Below, in pieces: positions 1-8,498 of a stretch of 64,000 bases of DNA. Below the pieces are notes generated by a model. It made no database searches. It was not told the origin of the DNA and was given only the letters and a program-made list of their open reading frames with translations. The stretch's first letter is position 1; each line of letters opens with the position of its first letter. The position numbers and the translations under genes are program-made. Source of the DNA: Chloroflexi bacterium bin20 (GTDB lineage: Bacteria; Chloroflexota; Anaerolineae; Aggregatilineales; Phototrophicaceae); the NCBI GenBank assembly GCA_002238485.1, contig MPMG01000004.1, forward strand, positions 1 through 64,000, given 5' to 3'.

Positions 1-73
1 TTGCTGATACTTAGGATCGGAACACTCGTCATCAGATACCTCCTCGCTGGCGTGGAGGCGCAGTATCTAATGA

Positions 74-628
74 CAGTCGATAATTTGCCCTTCAATACTC
101 AGTGATTATTTTGATGCGATTGCCCTGGAGCCAGATGCCAGTCTCATTGTCAACGCCAATTACTTCGACTCGGCGCGACGGGCGGTGGGGCTGGTTGTCA
201 GCGATGGTCATGCGCATGGCGAAAGCTATCGCCAGCTTGGCGGCACACTCCTGGTTCGTAATGGCGAGACGGCTGTGGTCGCCAATCATGCTGGCATGCA
301 GCTGCAAGGCAGCGAACAGGTTGTGCAGGGCTATCCGCTGCTGGTCGAGCACGGCAAACAGGCATTCGTCGACCCGCGCGGCGCGGAACGCAATCGGCGC
401 AGCATCATCGCGCAAGACAGCCAAGGGCGCATCCTCGTCATGATCGCGCCCTATTTGGGTCCGACACTGGGGCAGCTGAGCGCATTCCTGGCATCAACCG
501 ACCTGGATATCGTCACGGCATTCAATCTGGACGGCGGTAGATCGACCATGTTGGCGCTGCCAGACGCAGATTATATGCAGCCGTCTTTGCAGGCTGTTCC
601 GACCGTCCTGGCTGTCTACGAGCGCTAA
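74..628 (+). CDS. Phosphodiester glycosidase (NAGPA-like) domain protein, 5' end missing or frameshifted
   Basis: The open frame runs from a stop at 71-73 to the TAA at 626-628 and encodes NANYFD (about 152-169) and NLDGGRSTM near the C terminus. These are the two signatures of the NAGPA/phosphodiester glycosidase family found in exopolysaccharide-related secreted proteins. The first in-frame start is GTG at 185, which lies after NANYFD and so cannot be the native start. The N-terminal half of the domain and the signal peptide are absent in this frame. Frame 1 is open from base 1 to the stop at 103-105, so an upstream part could be joined by a frameshift near 90-105, or the gene may be truly decayed. 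The family assignment is firm and the integrity is not. Confidence 0.6.
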   Translation, partial: QSIICPSILSDYFDAIALEPDASLIVNANYFDSARRAVGLVVSDGHAHGESYRQLGGTLLVRNGETAVVANHAGMQLQGSEQVVQGYPLLVEHGKQAFVDPRGAERNRRSIIAQDSQGRILVMIAPYLGPTLGQLSAFLASTDLDIVTAFNLDGGRSTMLALPDADYMQPSLQAVPTVLAVYER

Positions 629-698
629 TGCCTTTGGACTTTCGCGGCTGGGCAAGTTCAGTTACCCTGCTGGCGGCATTGGGAGGAATGGACATGAC

Positions 699-1589
699 AT
701 GCCGCATTTGGCGCAGGTAGCGACAGCACGCACCGCCAAGCTCAGCGATGGACGGCAACTGGGATTCGTGGAACATGGCGAGCCAGACGGGACGCCAGTT
801 TTCTTCTGCCACGACCTGTTTGGCAGCCGCAGCCTGCGCCATCCCGATGACAACATTCTCAAACGGCTGGGTGTGCGGCTCATCGGCATCGACCGGCCTG
901 GCTATGGGCTATCTGCGCGCAAATCTGGCCGCAATATCCTCGATGGCGCTGCGGATATTGATGCGCTTTTCCGCGCGATGGAGCTGGATCGCTGCGCCGT
1001 GCTGGGCTATTCGGCCGGCGCGCCCTATGCGCTTGCCTTTGCCCACCGCTATCCCCAGCGTGTCAGTCGCTGCGCCGTGGTGGCCAGCCTGCCGCCGCTG
1101 GATCAAGCGCAGAGTTTCGGCGTCATACATCCAGTTTACGGGCGGCTGATGCAGCTGGCGCGCGGCAATGACAGGCTGTTTCGCATGTTGCTGCGCGGAT
1201 ATTTTTTCTATGATTCGCAGCGCAGCCCCGACCAATTCATCCGCGATTATGGCAGCATGTTGGCGCAGGTCGACCGTCATGCGCTAAGCCAGATGGCGCT
1301 TTTCAACCTGCGGCGCGATATCTGGGACGAAATCCGCCAATTGGGCAGTGATGCCCTTGCCGATGAGCTGGCAGCATTGACGCGCTCGTGGGGCTTTCAT
1401 CTGCAAGCGCTGCGCGTGCCGGTGGATATCTGGTGGGGCGAAGCGGATGTCTATTCCATGCCAATCGTGGGCAAGCGCATGGCAGAGCTACTCCCTAGCG
1501 CTAGCCTGCATTTGGAAGCCAATGCCGGGCATCTCGTCTTGTTCACGCATTGGGAAGCCATCTTGCGCCAGCTGATTGCGCCCCTCTAG
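699..1589 (+). CDS. Alpha/beta hydrolase
   Basis: A 296-residue alpha/beta-hydrolase-fold protein, predicted cytoplasmic, substrate unknown. The oxyanion region is FFCHDLFGS (about 35-43). The nucleophile elbow is GYSAG with Ser105. The likely acid is Asp250 in GEADVYSMP and the catalytic His is 278 in NAGHLVLF. A helical cap of about 110 residues separates core strands, as in the esterase/epoxide-hydrolase/lipase-like group. The ATG at 699 follows GGAGG at 682-686 at a rather long spacing. An ATG at 688 in another frame stops after ten codons. The gene converges on the aspartate kinase gene and the two stop codons share the palindrome CTAG, with no terminator between them. Confidence 0.85.
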   Translation: MPHLAQVATARTAKLSDGRQLGFVEHGEPDGTPVFFCHDLFGSRSLRHPDDNILKRLGVRLIGIDRPGYGLSARKSGRNILDGAADIDALFRAMELDRCAVLGYSAGAPYALAFAHRYPQRVSRCAVVASLPPLDQAQSFGVIHPVYGRLMQLARGNDRLFRMLLRGYFFYDSQRSPDQFIRDYGSMLAQVDRHALSQMALFNLRRDIWDEIRQLGSDALADELAALTRSWGFHLQALRVPVDIWWGEADVYSMPIVGKRMAELLPSASLHLEANAGHLVLFTHWEAILRQLIAPL

Positions 1590-3031
1590 TAGTGACTGCC
1601 CTGTCCATTTGCGCGATCGATCTCGGCTGTTTCCAAGGCCAGCGAGTGCAACTCGACGACTGCTCGTTCCAGCTCGGCTTCTGACACCACAAATGAAATG
1701 CTGCACTCGGATGAGCCTTGCGCGATCGCCAGCACATTGATTTCGCGCTCGCCCAGCAAAGAGAATACGCGACCCGCCACGCCCGGCGTCCCGCGCATGC
1801 CGCTGCCAACCACCGTGATAATGACGATGTCGGGCAAGGTCTCCACACTGTCGATGGCCTTGTGCTGGATCTCGTGCTGCAGCTCGGCTTCGACAGCTGC
1901 TTTCACGCTTGCCGCCAGCGGATCTACGACGGTGAAGCAGAAGCTCTGCTCAGACGAGGATTGCGAGATCATCAAGATGCTGGCGCCGGCTTGAGCAGTC
2001 GCCAGAAATGTCCGCCCGGCGATTCCTGGAACGCCTAGCATGCCGCGTCCGCTGACCGTCAGCATAGACACATCGCGAATGCTGGTTACAGCTTTGATGA
2101 CGGTGGCGCTGGGTCGGGTATGCTCGCCGATGAGCGTGCCTTCGTGCGCAGGATTAAATGTATTGCGGACGCGCAGCGGAATGCCGCAATTGATTATCGG
2201 CTGCACCGTCTTGGGATGCAGCACTTGCGCGCCATAAAAAGCCAATTCGCCGATTTCTCGATAGGATACATAGGGCAGCACGCGCGCGCGGGGGTCAAGG
2301 CGTGGGTCGGTGGTCATTACGCCTTCGACATCGGTATAAATGTGCAGCTCGTCGCTGTCCAGGCAGGCGGCGAAAATGGAAGCGCTAAAGTCGCTGCCGC
2401 CACGCCCCAGCGTAGTCAATGTGCCATCGGGCGTCGCGCCGATGAAGCCGGTGATGATGAGCGCGCTGCCTGCTTCAAACGCCGGCATCAGCTGGCGACG
2501 AATGCACGTTTCCGTCTCTTCCCACAGCGGCTCGGCTGCCTGGAAGTTGTTGTCTGTGACGATACAGCGATGAGAATCGACTTGCAGCGCGTCAACACCT
2601 TGTTCGCGCAGCACAATCGCAATCACCCGGCTGCTCAGTCGCTCGCCAAAAGACACGATGGCGTCGGTGATGCGGGGACTGGCTTCGCCCAGGATGCGCA
2701 CCGCATCGCATAACTCCAGCTGCTGCCGCAATAGATCCTGCACAGCAGACAGCGCTTCGTCACGCGCCGAGGGCGGACAGATAAGCTGATTGATGACGGC
2801 TTCGTGTCGAGAAAGCAGTTCAGCGTTGATGCCTTGATAGGCTCTCTGGTCGCCCTCCGCAGCTGCAGACGCCGCGAGGAAGAGCTGGTCGGTGACTCCC
2901 GACATGGCCGAGACAACCACAGCCAGCCGGTGTCCCTGACGCCGTTGGTCGCTGATAATCTGCACCACCTGGGCGATTGCTTCTGGCGACCCGACTGATG
3001 TGCCGCCAAATTTCAAGGTTAGTCTCGCCAT
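1586..3031 (-). CDS. lysC: Aspartate kinase (aspartokinase), monofunctional
   Basis: Catalyses ATP-dependent phosphorylation of aspartate, the committed step to Lys, Thr, Met and diaminopimelate. The 481-residue product opens with the amino-acid-kinase signature KFGGTS (residues 7-12). Two C-terminal ACT domains follow: TVSGRGMLGVPGIAGRTF and TVVGSGMRGTPGVAGRVF. No homoserine dehydrogenase domain is fused. The ATG at 3031 is chosen because GAGGGAAG lies just upstream and the family N terminus begins there. The frame stays open upstream, but only through the terminator hairpin and leader. A leader peptide rich in Met and Thr codons and an intrinsic terminator (3059-3096) precede it. Expression is therefore probably controlled by charged tRNA-Met/tRNA-Thr supply, with allosteric control through ACT. 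Confidence 0.95.
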   Translation of the reverse strand: MARLTLKFGGTSVGSPEAIAQVVQIISDQRRQGHRLAVVVSAMSGVTDQLFLAASAAAEGDQRAYQGINAELLSRHEAVINQLICPPSARDEALSAVQDLLRQQLELCDAVRILGEASPRITDAIVSFGERLSSRVIAIVLREQGVDALQVDSHRCIVTDNNFQAAEPLWEETETCIRRQLMPAFEAGSALIITGFIGATPDGTLTTLGRGGSDFSASIFAACLDSDELHIYTDVEGVMTTDPRLDPRARVLPYVSYREIGELAFYGAQVLHPKTVQPIINCGIPLRVRNTFNPAHEGTLIGEHTRPSATVIKAVTSIRDVSMLTVSGRGMLGVPGIAGRTFLATAQAGASILMISQSSSEQSFCFTVVDPLAASVKAAVEAELQHEIQHKAIDSVETLPDIVIITVVGSGMRGTPGVAGRVFSLLGEREINVLAIAQGSSECSISFVVSEAELERAVVELHSLALETAEIDRANGQGSHY

Positions 3032-3058
3032 TGTTCTTCCCTCGCCTTCCCCATAAAC

Positions 3059-3096
3059 AAAAAAAGGGCGTCTGGAGGTTATCCACACGCCCTTTT
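3059..3096 (-). terminator. Leader terminator (attenuator) upstream of lysC
   Basis: On the minus strand, AAAAGGGCGT (3096-3087) pairs with ACGCCCTTTT (3071-3062). TGG/CCA pairs extend the stem above one G-G mismatch, leaving loop ATAACCT. The T tract runs to 3059 (seven Ts, 3065-3059). It ends 28 bases before the lysC ATG, so termination here would stop transcription before the gene. The loop side contains AACCTCCA (3080-3073), exactly complementary to TGGAGGTT (3138-3131) inside the leader ORF. That gives a mutually exclusive antiterminator. Confidence 0.85.
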
Positions 3097-3116
3097 GCTG
3101 CTTCGTCTGTTTCGAC

Positions 3117-3212
3117 TTACAACAAGCGGAAACCTCCATGCTGCGCGCTTATGCGCATCATAGTCATCGTCATCATGGTTGTCATGCCGGATGTCGCGCT
3201 GTCCAAGAACAT
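3117..3212 (-). CDS. Leader peptide of the lysC attenuator, Met/Thr-rich (31 codons)
   Basis: A 31-codon ORF starts at ATG 3212 and ends with TAA 3119-3117. Codons 10-19 read M-T-T-M-M-T-M-T-M-M (six Met, four Thr), then R-I. Met and Thr are end products of the pathway started by the downstream enzyme, and the stop lies 20 bases before the terminator stem. The antiterminator segment TGGAGGTT overlaps codons 24-28 (H-G-G-F). A ribosome stalled in the Met/Thr run would leave it free, while one at the stop codon would mask it. The start is uncertain: the Shine-Dalgarno is weak (GCGGA before ATG 3212), and ATG 3185 or ATG 3176 would give a shorter peptide. The architecture matches thr-operon-type attenuation; function here is inferred. 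Confidence 0.72.
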   Translation of the reverse strand: MFLDSATSGMTTMMTMTMMRISAQHGGFRLL

Positions 3213-3243
3213 GATTCCGCTCGCTGTCCGCTACACCACAGTG

Positions 3244-3272
3244 AGCGTATCGCCATTTGTACGCAGTGTCAA
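3244..3272 (-). promoter_or_regulatory. Sigma-70-like promoter of the lysC leader transcript
   Basis: On the minus strand a perfect TTGACA (3272-3267), a 17-base spacer and TACGCT (3249-3244). The predicted start is near 3237, about 25 bases before the leader-peptide ATG at 3212. Confidence 0.7.
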
Positions 3273-3339
3273 GGACAAAATGCAACTCAAACCATGCCCA
3301 GCCTGAACCGGCAGCCTTATCCGCGCAGTATCACTGTGC

Positions 3340-3345
3340 TACAAT
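3340..3345 (+). promoter_or_regulatory. Extended -10 (TGCTACAAT) for the LamG-like/mtaB operon
   Basis: TACAAT preceded by TG-C, about 34 bases upstream of the GTG at 3379, with only a weak -35 (TTATCC, 3317-3322, 17-base spacer). The same TGnTA.A/C.T pattern recurs ahead of many genes in this window. Confidence 0.45.
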
Positions 3346-3378
3346 CGCGCTTTCATCAGCAGTCGCAGGATAAGCAAA

Positions 3379-4293
3379 GTGGCGGCAGCAGCGATTGCCT
3401 CTGAAACAGCCAAAGGCGCATCAAGCGGGTGCAGATTGCCTTTGCTTTGTTTCGCTCTGCTGATCGCATTGGTCGGGAGCAACCTTCTTTATGCATGGCT
3501 CGCCCGTCAGGAAAAACTGGTCATCGGCGCGCCCGGCGACTTGCTCTTCGCTGCCGCATTTGATGGCTTTCTGGACGACTGGACGCTCTATGACGGCCGG
3601 CAGCACGCGGCGATTTTGGGTGGCGAGCTTGAGTTGGCTGTCAACGCGGCGCAAAAGGCGGCCTGGTCAACAACGCAGCACAACTTTGGCGACTTTGACA
3701 TGCGTGTAACTGCGCGCGCAGTCGCCGGTCCGGTTGACAATGCCTTTGGCATCGTGTTTCGTCTGAACGATGCCCGCAGAGACGGCTGTGATCTGCCCGC
3801 AATCGTCCTCTGCGGCCTGGAAACGTTGTTGCCACTGGCTGGCGCTGCGATTCGACAGACGATGGGCTTTGTCCCTGCCAACCGCTATTATGCCTTCTTG
3901 CTCAGCAGCGATGGATTCTATTCGCTTTGGCAGGCTAAAGCTGGCTCTACACGTTTGCGCAGCGCTTGGATCGCTTCGCCGCAGATCCGTCAGGGGCTTG
4001 ATGCGGAGAATGCCATCCGCGTCATTGGCGCTGGCTCGTCATTTCGCTTCTTCATAAATGGCCTGCCTGCTCTGCTCTGCCTGCCCGATGACCCCGATGG
4101 CCTGAGCACGTATTATGCCGGCGACTGCGTGGATGGCACAATGAGCGAGGTATTTGTGGACGATTCGTTTTCAGCGGGAGCGCTGGGTTTGATCGCCCAA
4201 TCGACAGCCAGCGGCGGCGGCGGCGTGGTCGCGCGCTTCGATAATGCGCTGGTCTATGCGCCGGGCGAACGCAGCGAGGATGCCAGATTATGA
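3379..4293 (+). CDS. Membrane-anchored LamG/3-keto-disaccharide-hydrolase-like protein
   Basis: A 304-residue protein with an N-terminal membrane anchor (LLCFALLIALVGSNLLYAWLA, about 22-42) and a periplasmic/extracellular beta-sandwich. The motif FDGFLDDWTLYDG, then LELAV and FGDFDMRV, resembles concanavalin-like (LamG/DUF1080) carbohydrate-binding domains. No catalytic residues can be assigned. The start is GTG 3379, preceded by AGGA at 8 bases. Its TGA overlaps the ATG of mtaB by four bases (ATGA), so the two are translationally coupled although the functions look unrelated. The role is unknown; sugar or polymer binding outside the cell is the most that can be inferred. Confidence 0.75.
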   Translation: MAAAAIASETAKGASSGCRLPLLCFALLIALVGSNLLYAWLARQEKLVIGAPGDLLFAAAFDGFLDDWTLYDGRQHAAILGGELELAVNAAQKAAWSTTQHNFGDFDMRVTARAVAGPVDNAFGIVFRLNDARRDGCDLPAIVLCGLETLLPLAGAAIRQTMGFVPANRYYAFLLSSDGFYSLWQAKAGSTRLRSAWIASPQIRQGLDAENAIRVIGAGSSFRFFINGLPALLCLPDDPDGLSTYYAGDCVDGTMSEVFVDDSFSAGALGLIAQSTASGGGGVVARFDNALVYAPGERSEDARL

Positions 4294-5612
4294 AAGTTCA
4301 TTTGCGCATGGTTGGTTGCCGGCTCAACCAGAGTGAGATCGAGACAATTGCGCGGCAATTCCACCAGCTGGGGCATGAGGTGGTTGATAATCCAGCCGAA
4401 GCCGACCACTTTGTGCTGAACAGCTGCGCGGTCACGCAAGAAGCCACCAAGACCAGCCGCAAGCTGATCCGCGACTTTCACCGCGCCAACCCGACCGGCA
4501 AAACGACAGTGACCGGCTGCTATGCGCAGATCGCGCCCGGAGAGATGGCGTCATTGCCCGGGGTGCACAGAATCATCGGCAACCAAGACAAAGACCAACT
4601 GGTAGCGCAGATCACCGGACAGTCCATAGAAATCTATGACAGCGAACCATTCGAGCGGGGCTGGACGCCCGACCGGCTGGGCCGGACGCGCGCTTTCGTC
4701 AAAGTGCAGGACGGCTGCGACAATGCCTGTACCTTCTGTGTCACCACCATTGCGCGGGGTGCGGGACGCAGCCGCCCCCTGGCTGATGTCCTGCGCGAGG
4801 TAAATGCCCTGCACAACAGTGGCTGTCAAGAGGCGGTGCTGACCGGCGTTCATCTGGGCAGCTATGGGCATGACCTGGGCGATCGCCAAGGACTGGTCAA
4901 GCTGGTGCAGGCGCTCTTGAATGACACAGATATGCCGCGAATCCGCCTGTCGTCGCTGGAGCCCTGGGATCTGTCGCCCGACTTCTTCGCGCTGTGGGAC
5001 GATCGCCGCTTGTGTCGCCATTTGCACCTACCCTTGCAAAGCGGCTGCGATGCCACACTTCGACGCATGCGGCGCAACACCGACCAGCAGCGATTTCGCG
5101 CGCTCGTGCAAGCTGCCCGCGCTGCCATTCCGGAATTGCGCATCACCACCGATGTCATCGTCGGCTTCCCGGGCGAGACCGATGCAGAATTCGCAGAATC
5201 CGAGCGCTTCGTCCGCGAGATGAACTTCGATGGATTGCATGTCTTTCGATACAGCAGCCGGCCCGGCACACCCGCCAGCCGCATGCGCGACCAAGTCAGC
5301 AGCGCGCTAAAGAAGCGGCGCAGCGCCCGCTTGCTGGAACTCTCGTGGAAGATGGAGCGCGACTTTGCGGAAACCCTGCTGGGCAGCGCGCAAGAGGTAT
5401 TGTGGGAACAGGTCATCGGCGCGGCGCCCGAAGGTTTCCTGCTCAGTGGCTATACAGACAATTACTTACGCGTGCGGACGACACATCCGCGCGACTTGTC
5501 CAATGTGATTACAGGCTTTGAATTGAGTAAGTTCATTGACGGCGCAATTCATGGTAAAGTGAAGGAAGTCGACAAGTATTCCTGCAAAACTCAGACTGTG
5601 GGCGCGGGCTGA
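4290..5612 (+). CDS. mtaB: tRNA (t6A37) methylthiotransferase MtaB
   Basis: A radical-SAM methylthiotransferase that converts t6A37 to ms2t6A37 in tRNAs reading ANN codons. The N-terminal UPF0004 domain has the three auxiliary-cluster cysteines Cys10, Cys46 and Cys77. The radical SAM core has CDNACTFC (Cys143, Cys147, Cys150). A TRAM-like tail follows (LLSGYTDNYLRV). The length of 440 residues is normal for MtaB/YqeV rather than MiaB or RimO. It overlaps the preceding gene (ATGA) and abuts yqeY with TGATG, so it lies inside the operon. Confidence 0.93.
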   Translation: MKVHLRMVGCRLNQSEIETIARQFHQLGHEVVDNPAEADHFVLNSCAVTQEATKTSRKLIRDFHRANPTGKTTVTGCYAQIAPGEMASLPGVHRIIGNQDKDQLVAQITGQSIEIYDSEPFERGWTPDRLGRTRAFVKVQDGCDNACTFCVTTIARGAGRSRPLADVLREVNALHNSGCQEAVLTGVHLGSYGHDLGDRQGLVKLVQALLNDTDMPRIRLSSLEPWDLSPDFFALWDDRRLCRHLHLPLQSGCDATLRRMRRNTDQQRFRALVQAARAAIPELRITTDVIVGFPGETDAEFAESERFVREMNFDGLHVFRYSSRPGTPASRMRDQVSSALKKRRSARLLELSWKMERDFAETLLGSAQEVLWEQVIGAAPEGFLLSGYTDNYLRVRTTHPRDLSNVITGFELSKFIDGAIHGKVKEVDKYSCKTQTVGAG

Positions 5613-6058
5613 TGTCATCGACAAAAGCAAGATTGACCGACGAACTCAAAGTTGCCATGCGCTCGCGCGACAACCAGCGCCGCAATGCCATCCGCTTGCT
5701 GCAGAGCGCCATCAAACAAGTCGAGATCGACAGTCGGTCGACTCTGGATGATGAAGCTGAACTGCGGATTCTGCGGCGCGAGGCGAAACAACGCCGCGAA
5801 ACCATCAGCGAACTGGAAGCTGCCGGGCGCGCTGACGACGCTGCCGACGCGCGCTATGAACTGGACTTGATCGAGTCCTTCTTGCCGCAGCAATTGAGCG
5901 CCGAAGAACTCATGCCGATCGTATCGACGGCAGTGGCGGAGATCGGCGCGACATCCATGAAGCAGATGGGCGAAGTCATGCGAGTCGTGATGCCGCGCGT
6001 GCAAGGGCGCGCAGATGGCAGAGCGGTCAACGCAATCGTCAGGGAGCTGCTGGGATAA
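5612..6058 (+). CDS. yqeY: GatB/YqeY domain protein
   Basis: A 148-residue, mostly helical protein of the YqeY family, related to the tail domain of the GatB amidotransferase subunit and to tRNA-binding modules. Recognisable features are LTDELKVAMRSRDNQRRNAIRLL at the start, EAKQRRETI in the middle, and the C-terminal block IGATSMKQMGEVMRVVMPR. The cellular role is not settled; tRNA-related function is usually suspected. The start ATG overlaps the mtaB stop (TGATG). The mtaB-yqeY-pgpH-ybeY order resembles clusters of Gram-positive bacteria. Confidence 0.9.
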   Translation: MSSTKARLTDELKVAMRSRDNQRRNAIRLLQSAIKQVEIDSRSTLDDEAELRILRREAKQRRETISELEAAGRADDAADARYELDLIESFLPQQLSAEELMPIVSTAVAEIGATSMKQMGEVMRVVMPRVQGRADGRAVNAIVRELLG

Positions 6059-6062
6059 GCGC

Positions 6063-8498
6063 GTGGTCTACCACCATTCGAACTGGCTCGGCGACCGCTT
6101 CAATTTTCTGCCGGCGCACTCGCGCAGGGCGATCAGCTATTTGACTCTGTGCGTGGCCGGTGGCGTCTTTGCGCTGCTGTGCACGTTGATCGTGGCTTTT
6201 GACGAAATCGTGCCTGGCCTCAACAGCGTCGCCAATCTGACCTTGGGCTCTGTGCCCACCGAAGACATCATCGCACGCGAAGAAGGCTCATTCGTCAGCG
6301 CCATTCTCACAGAGCAAGAGCGCGCGCAGGTCGAGGCGCATGTGCCCACCGTATTCTATCCGCCCGACCCCAATGTAGCGCGACAGCAGCGCGAACTTGC
6401 GGTGAAGATTCTGGCTTACATCGACAATGTACGCGGCGACAGCTTTGCCACGCTCGAGCAGCAGATCGCCGATATCAAAGCGATCACTTCGCTGCAGCTC
6501 AACGAAGACGAAGACACCATCAACGCCATTTTGCAGCTGCCCGAAGATAACTGGCTGCAAGTGCGCAACGACATTATCTCCGTGCTCGAGCGGGTGATGC
6601 GCAAAGAAATTCGGGAAGGCGGCTTGGAGCGCGAGCGCGACCAACTGCCGGCGCAAGTCAGCTTGCATATGACGCCGCAGGAGAGCCAGATCGTCACAGT
6701 CATAACAGCCGATGTGCTGCGCGCCAACACGTTCGTAAATCCCGAACAATCGGCAATTGACCGAGCCGTGGCGCTGGACAGCGTGGAAAACCAGCAGCGG
6801 CAGTTTATCGCCGGGCAGACGGTCGCGCCAGCCAATCAGCCCATCGACGCGCTGTCTTTCGAGGCATTGAACGAGCTGGGCTTGCTCGCCCAGCCCAGCA
6901 ACCGCAACATCCGCATCCTGCGGGCATTGTTGGCGAGCCTGCTGGTGGTCATGCTGCTGGGCTTGTATATGCTGCGCTTCGAGCCGCAGATCTTGCGCAG
7001 CGCCCGAGATCTGCTTTTGTTCGGCGCGCTCTTTTTGCTGGCTCTGGCTTTGATGCGCGCATTTGGCATCAACAACATCTACTTGATGCCGGCGGCCGCC
7101 TTGAGCATCGTTTATGTAGCTGTCAGCACGCCCAACCTGGCGATTATTGCGACTGTGGGTTTTGCATTTCTGTGTGGATTGCTGAGCCGCAGTCCTTCGC
7201 TGGAGATCGTCAGTTTGATTGCAGCAGGAGGCATCGGGGCGATAATGACGCTGCGCAATGCCGGTCGGCTGAACAACTACTTCATCGCCGGCGCGGTTGT
7301 CGGCGTGGCAAATGCGGCCGTCGTGGCGATATTCGCGCTGCAGGTGGGCCTAGAAGCGGTGGACATCGCCAATATCGGGCAAGCCTTTCTCAGTGGCCTG
7401 GCGCTGGTGCCGACCGCTGCTTTCGCTGTCATGTACGCACTGACGATTTCGCTGAACCTGGCCACGCCCTTCAAACTCATGGAATTGAGCCAGCCCAGCA
7501 AACCCCTGCTGCAGCGGCTGCTGCGAGAGGCGCCAGGCACCTATCAGCATTCGCTGCAGGTGGCGAATCTGGCCGAGCAGGCGGCCGACGCGATCGGCGC
7601 GGATACACAGCTAACGCATGTCGCATCGCTGTATCACGACATCGGCAAGATGAAAGACCCCTTCTTTTTCACCGAAAATCAACAACATATTCACAACCCG
7701 CACGATACGCTGAACGATCCTTATCGCAGCGCCGCCATCATCATTAACCACGCGACCGAAGGCAACCAGATCGCCAAAATGTATAATTTGCCCAACCGCA
7801 TCCGCGACTTTATCCGCGAGCATCATGGCACGACGCAGGTCTTCGTCTTCTATCAGCAAGCGCTGGCTGCCGCGGGCGACGAGAATGGCGTTGATCCCGC
7901 CGATTTCACCTATCCAGGCCCCATCCCGCAAAGTCGCGAAACTGCCATCGTGATGATGGCGGACAGCTGCGAATCGGCTATCCGCGCCGTCCAACCCGAG
8001 AGCAACAAAGAAATCGCTGAAGTTGTACATCGCATCATCGAGGGCAAACGCAATGGCGGTCAGCTGGATGCCAGCAACCTGACGCTGAACGACTTAAGGA
8101 AAATTGAAGACACGTTCATCGATATATTCCGTGGCTTGTTCCATCCGCGCATTGATTACGCTCGGGCTATTGGTCCCGTCAGCAGCACGCTCGGCGAGAC
8201 GCCCGCAAGCAGACGATCCGACCCGCCCCGCACATCGACGCCTGCGGATGCCAATCGTGAAACCACCAGCAGCAATGCCGCATCCAGCGACAGCAGCAAA
8301 AGGACAGTGAAAGTCAGCGGCGATCCCAGCCCAGCAGATACGACAGCCAATGCAGACGGCAGCGCAAACGCAGCACAGGCGCTGGACGACAACGAGCCGG
8401 TCTTTGAAGTGCCGCCTCTGCCAAAACGCAATGGCAGCAAGTCAAACAGCCAAGACAAGCCATCGCCAAAGTCTGAAGAAGCAGATGCCCAAACGTGA
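6063..8498 (+). CDS. pgpH: PgpH-type 7TM-HD phosphodiesterase (probable c-di-AMP hydrolase)
   Basis: Predicted membrane phosphodiesterase that linearises cyclic di-AMP. The order is an N-terminal membrane helix (about residues 25-45), a large extracytoplasmic 7TMR-HDED domain, seven membrane helices (about 280-480), then a cytoplasmic HD domain with TYQHSLQVANLAEQA and YHDIGK and the distal REHHGT. The C-terminal 110 residues are a low-complexity Ser/Asp/Lys/Pro tail not usual for the family. I prefer GTG 6063, just after the yqeY stop, although an in-frame ATG exists at 6015 inside yqeY. The stop overlaps ybeY (GTGA). Confidence 0.9.
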   Translation: MVYHHSNWLGDRFNFLPAHSRRAISYLTLCVAGGVFALLCTLIVAFDEIVPGLNSVANLTLGSVPTEDIIAREEGSFVSAILTEQERAQVEAHVPTVFYPPDPNVARQQRELAVKILAYIDNVRGDSFATLEQQIADIKAITSLQLNEDEDTINAILQLPEDNWLQVRNDIISVLERVMRKEIREGGLERERDQLPAQVSLHMTPQESQIVTVITADVLRANTFVNPEQSAIDRAVALDSVENQQRQFIAGQTVAPANQPIDALSFEALNELGLLAQPSNRNIRILRALLASLLVVMLLGLYMLRFEPQILRSARDLLLFGALFLLALALMRAFGINNIYLMPAAALSIVYVAVSTPNLAIIATVGFAFLCGLLSRSPSLEIVSLIAAGGIGAIMTLRNAGRLNNYFIAGAVVGVANAAVVAIFALQVGLEAVDIANIGQAFLSGLALVPTAAFAVMYALTISLNLATPFKLMELSQPSKPLLQRLLREAPGTYQHSLQVANLAEQAADAIGADTQLTHVASLYHDIGKMKDPFFFTENQQHIHNPHDTLNDPYRSAAIIINHATEGNQIAKMYNLPNRIRDFIREHHGTTQVFVFYQQALAAAGDENGVDPADFTYPGPIPQSRETAIVMMADSCESAIRAVQPESNKEIAEVVHRIIEGKRNGGQLDASNLTLNDLRKIEDTFIDIFRGLFHPRIDYARAIGPVSSTLGETPASRRSDPPRTSTPADANRETTSSNAASSDSSKRTVKVSGDPSPADTTANADGSANAAQALDDNEPVFEVPPLPKRNGSKSNSQDKPSPKSEEADAQT

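Noticed and set aside
3032..3139. N-terminal extension of aspartate kinase through the leader terminator
   Set aside because: The frame is open to 3139, but it would translate the terminator hairpin; the family N terminus and Shine-Dalgarno place the start at 3031.
3031..3272. Lysine riboswitch (L box) upstream of aspartate kinase
   Set aside because: The leader is only about 200 bases, shows no multi-helix L-box core, and the peptide attenuator explains the terminator fully.
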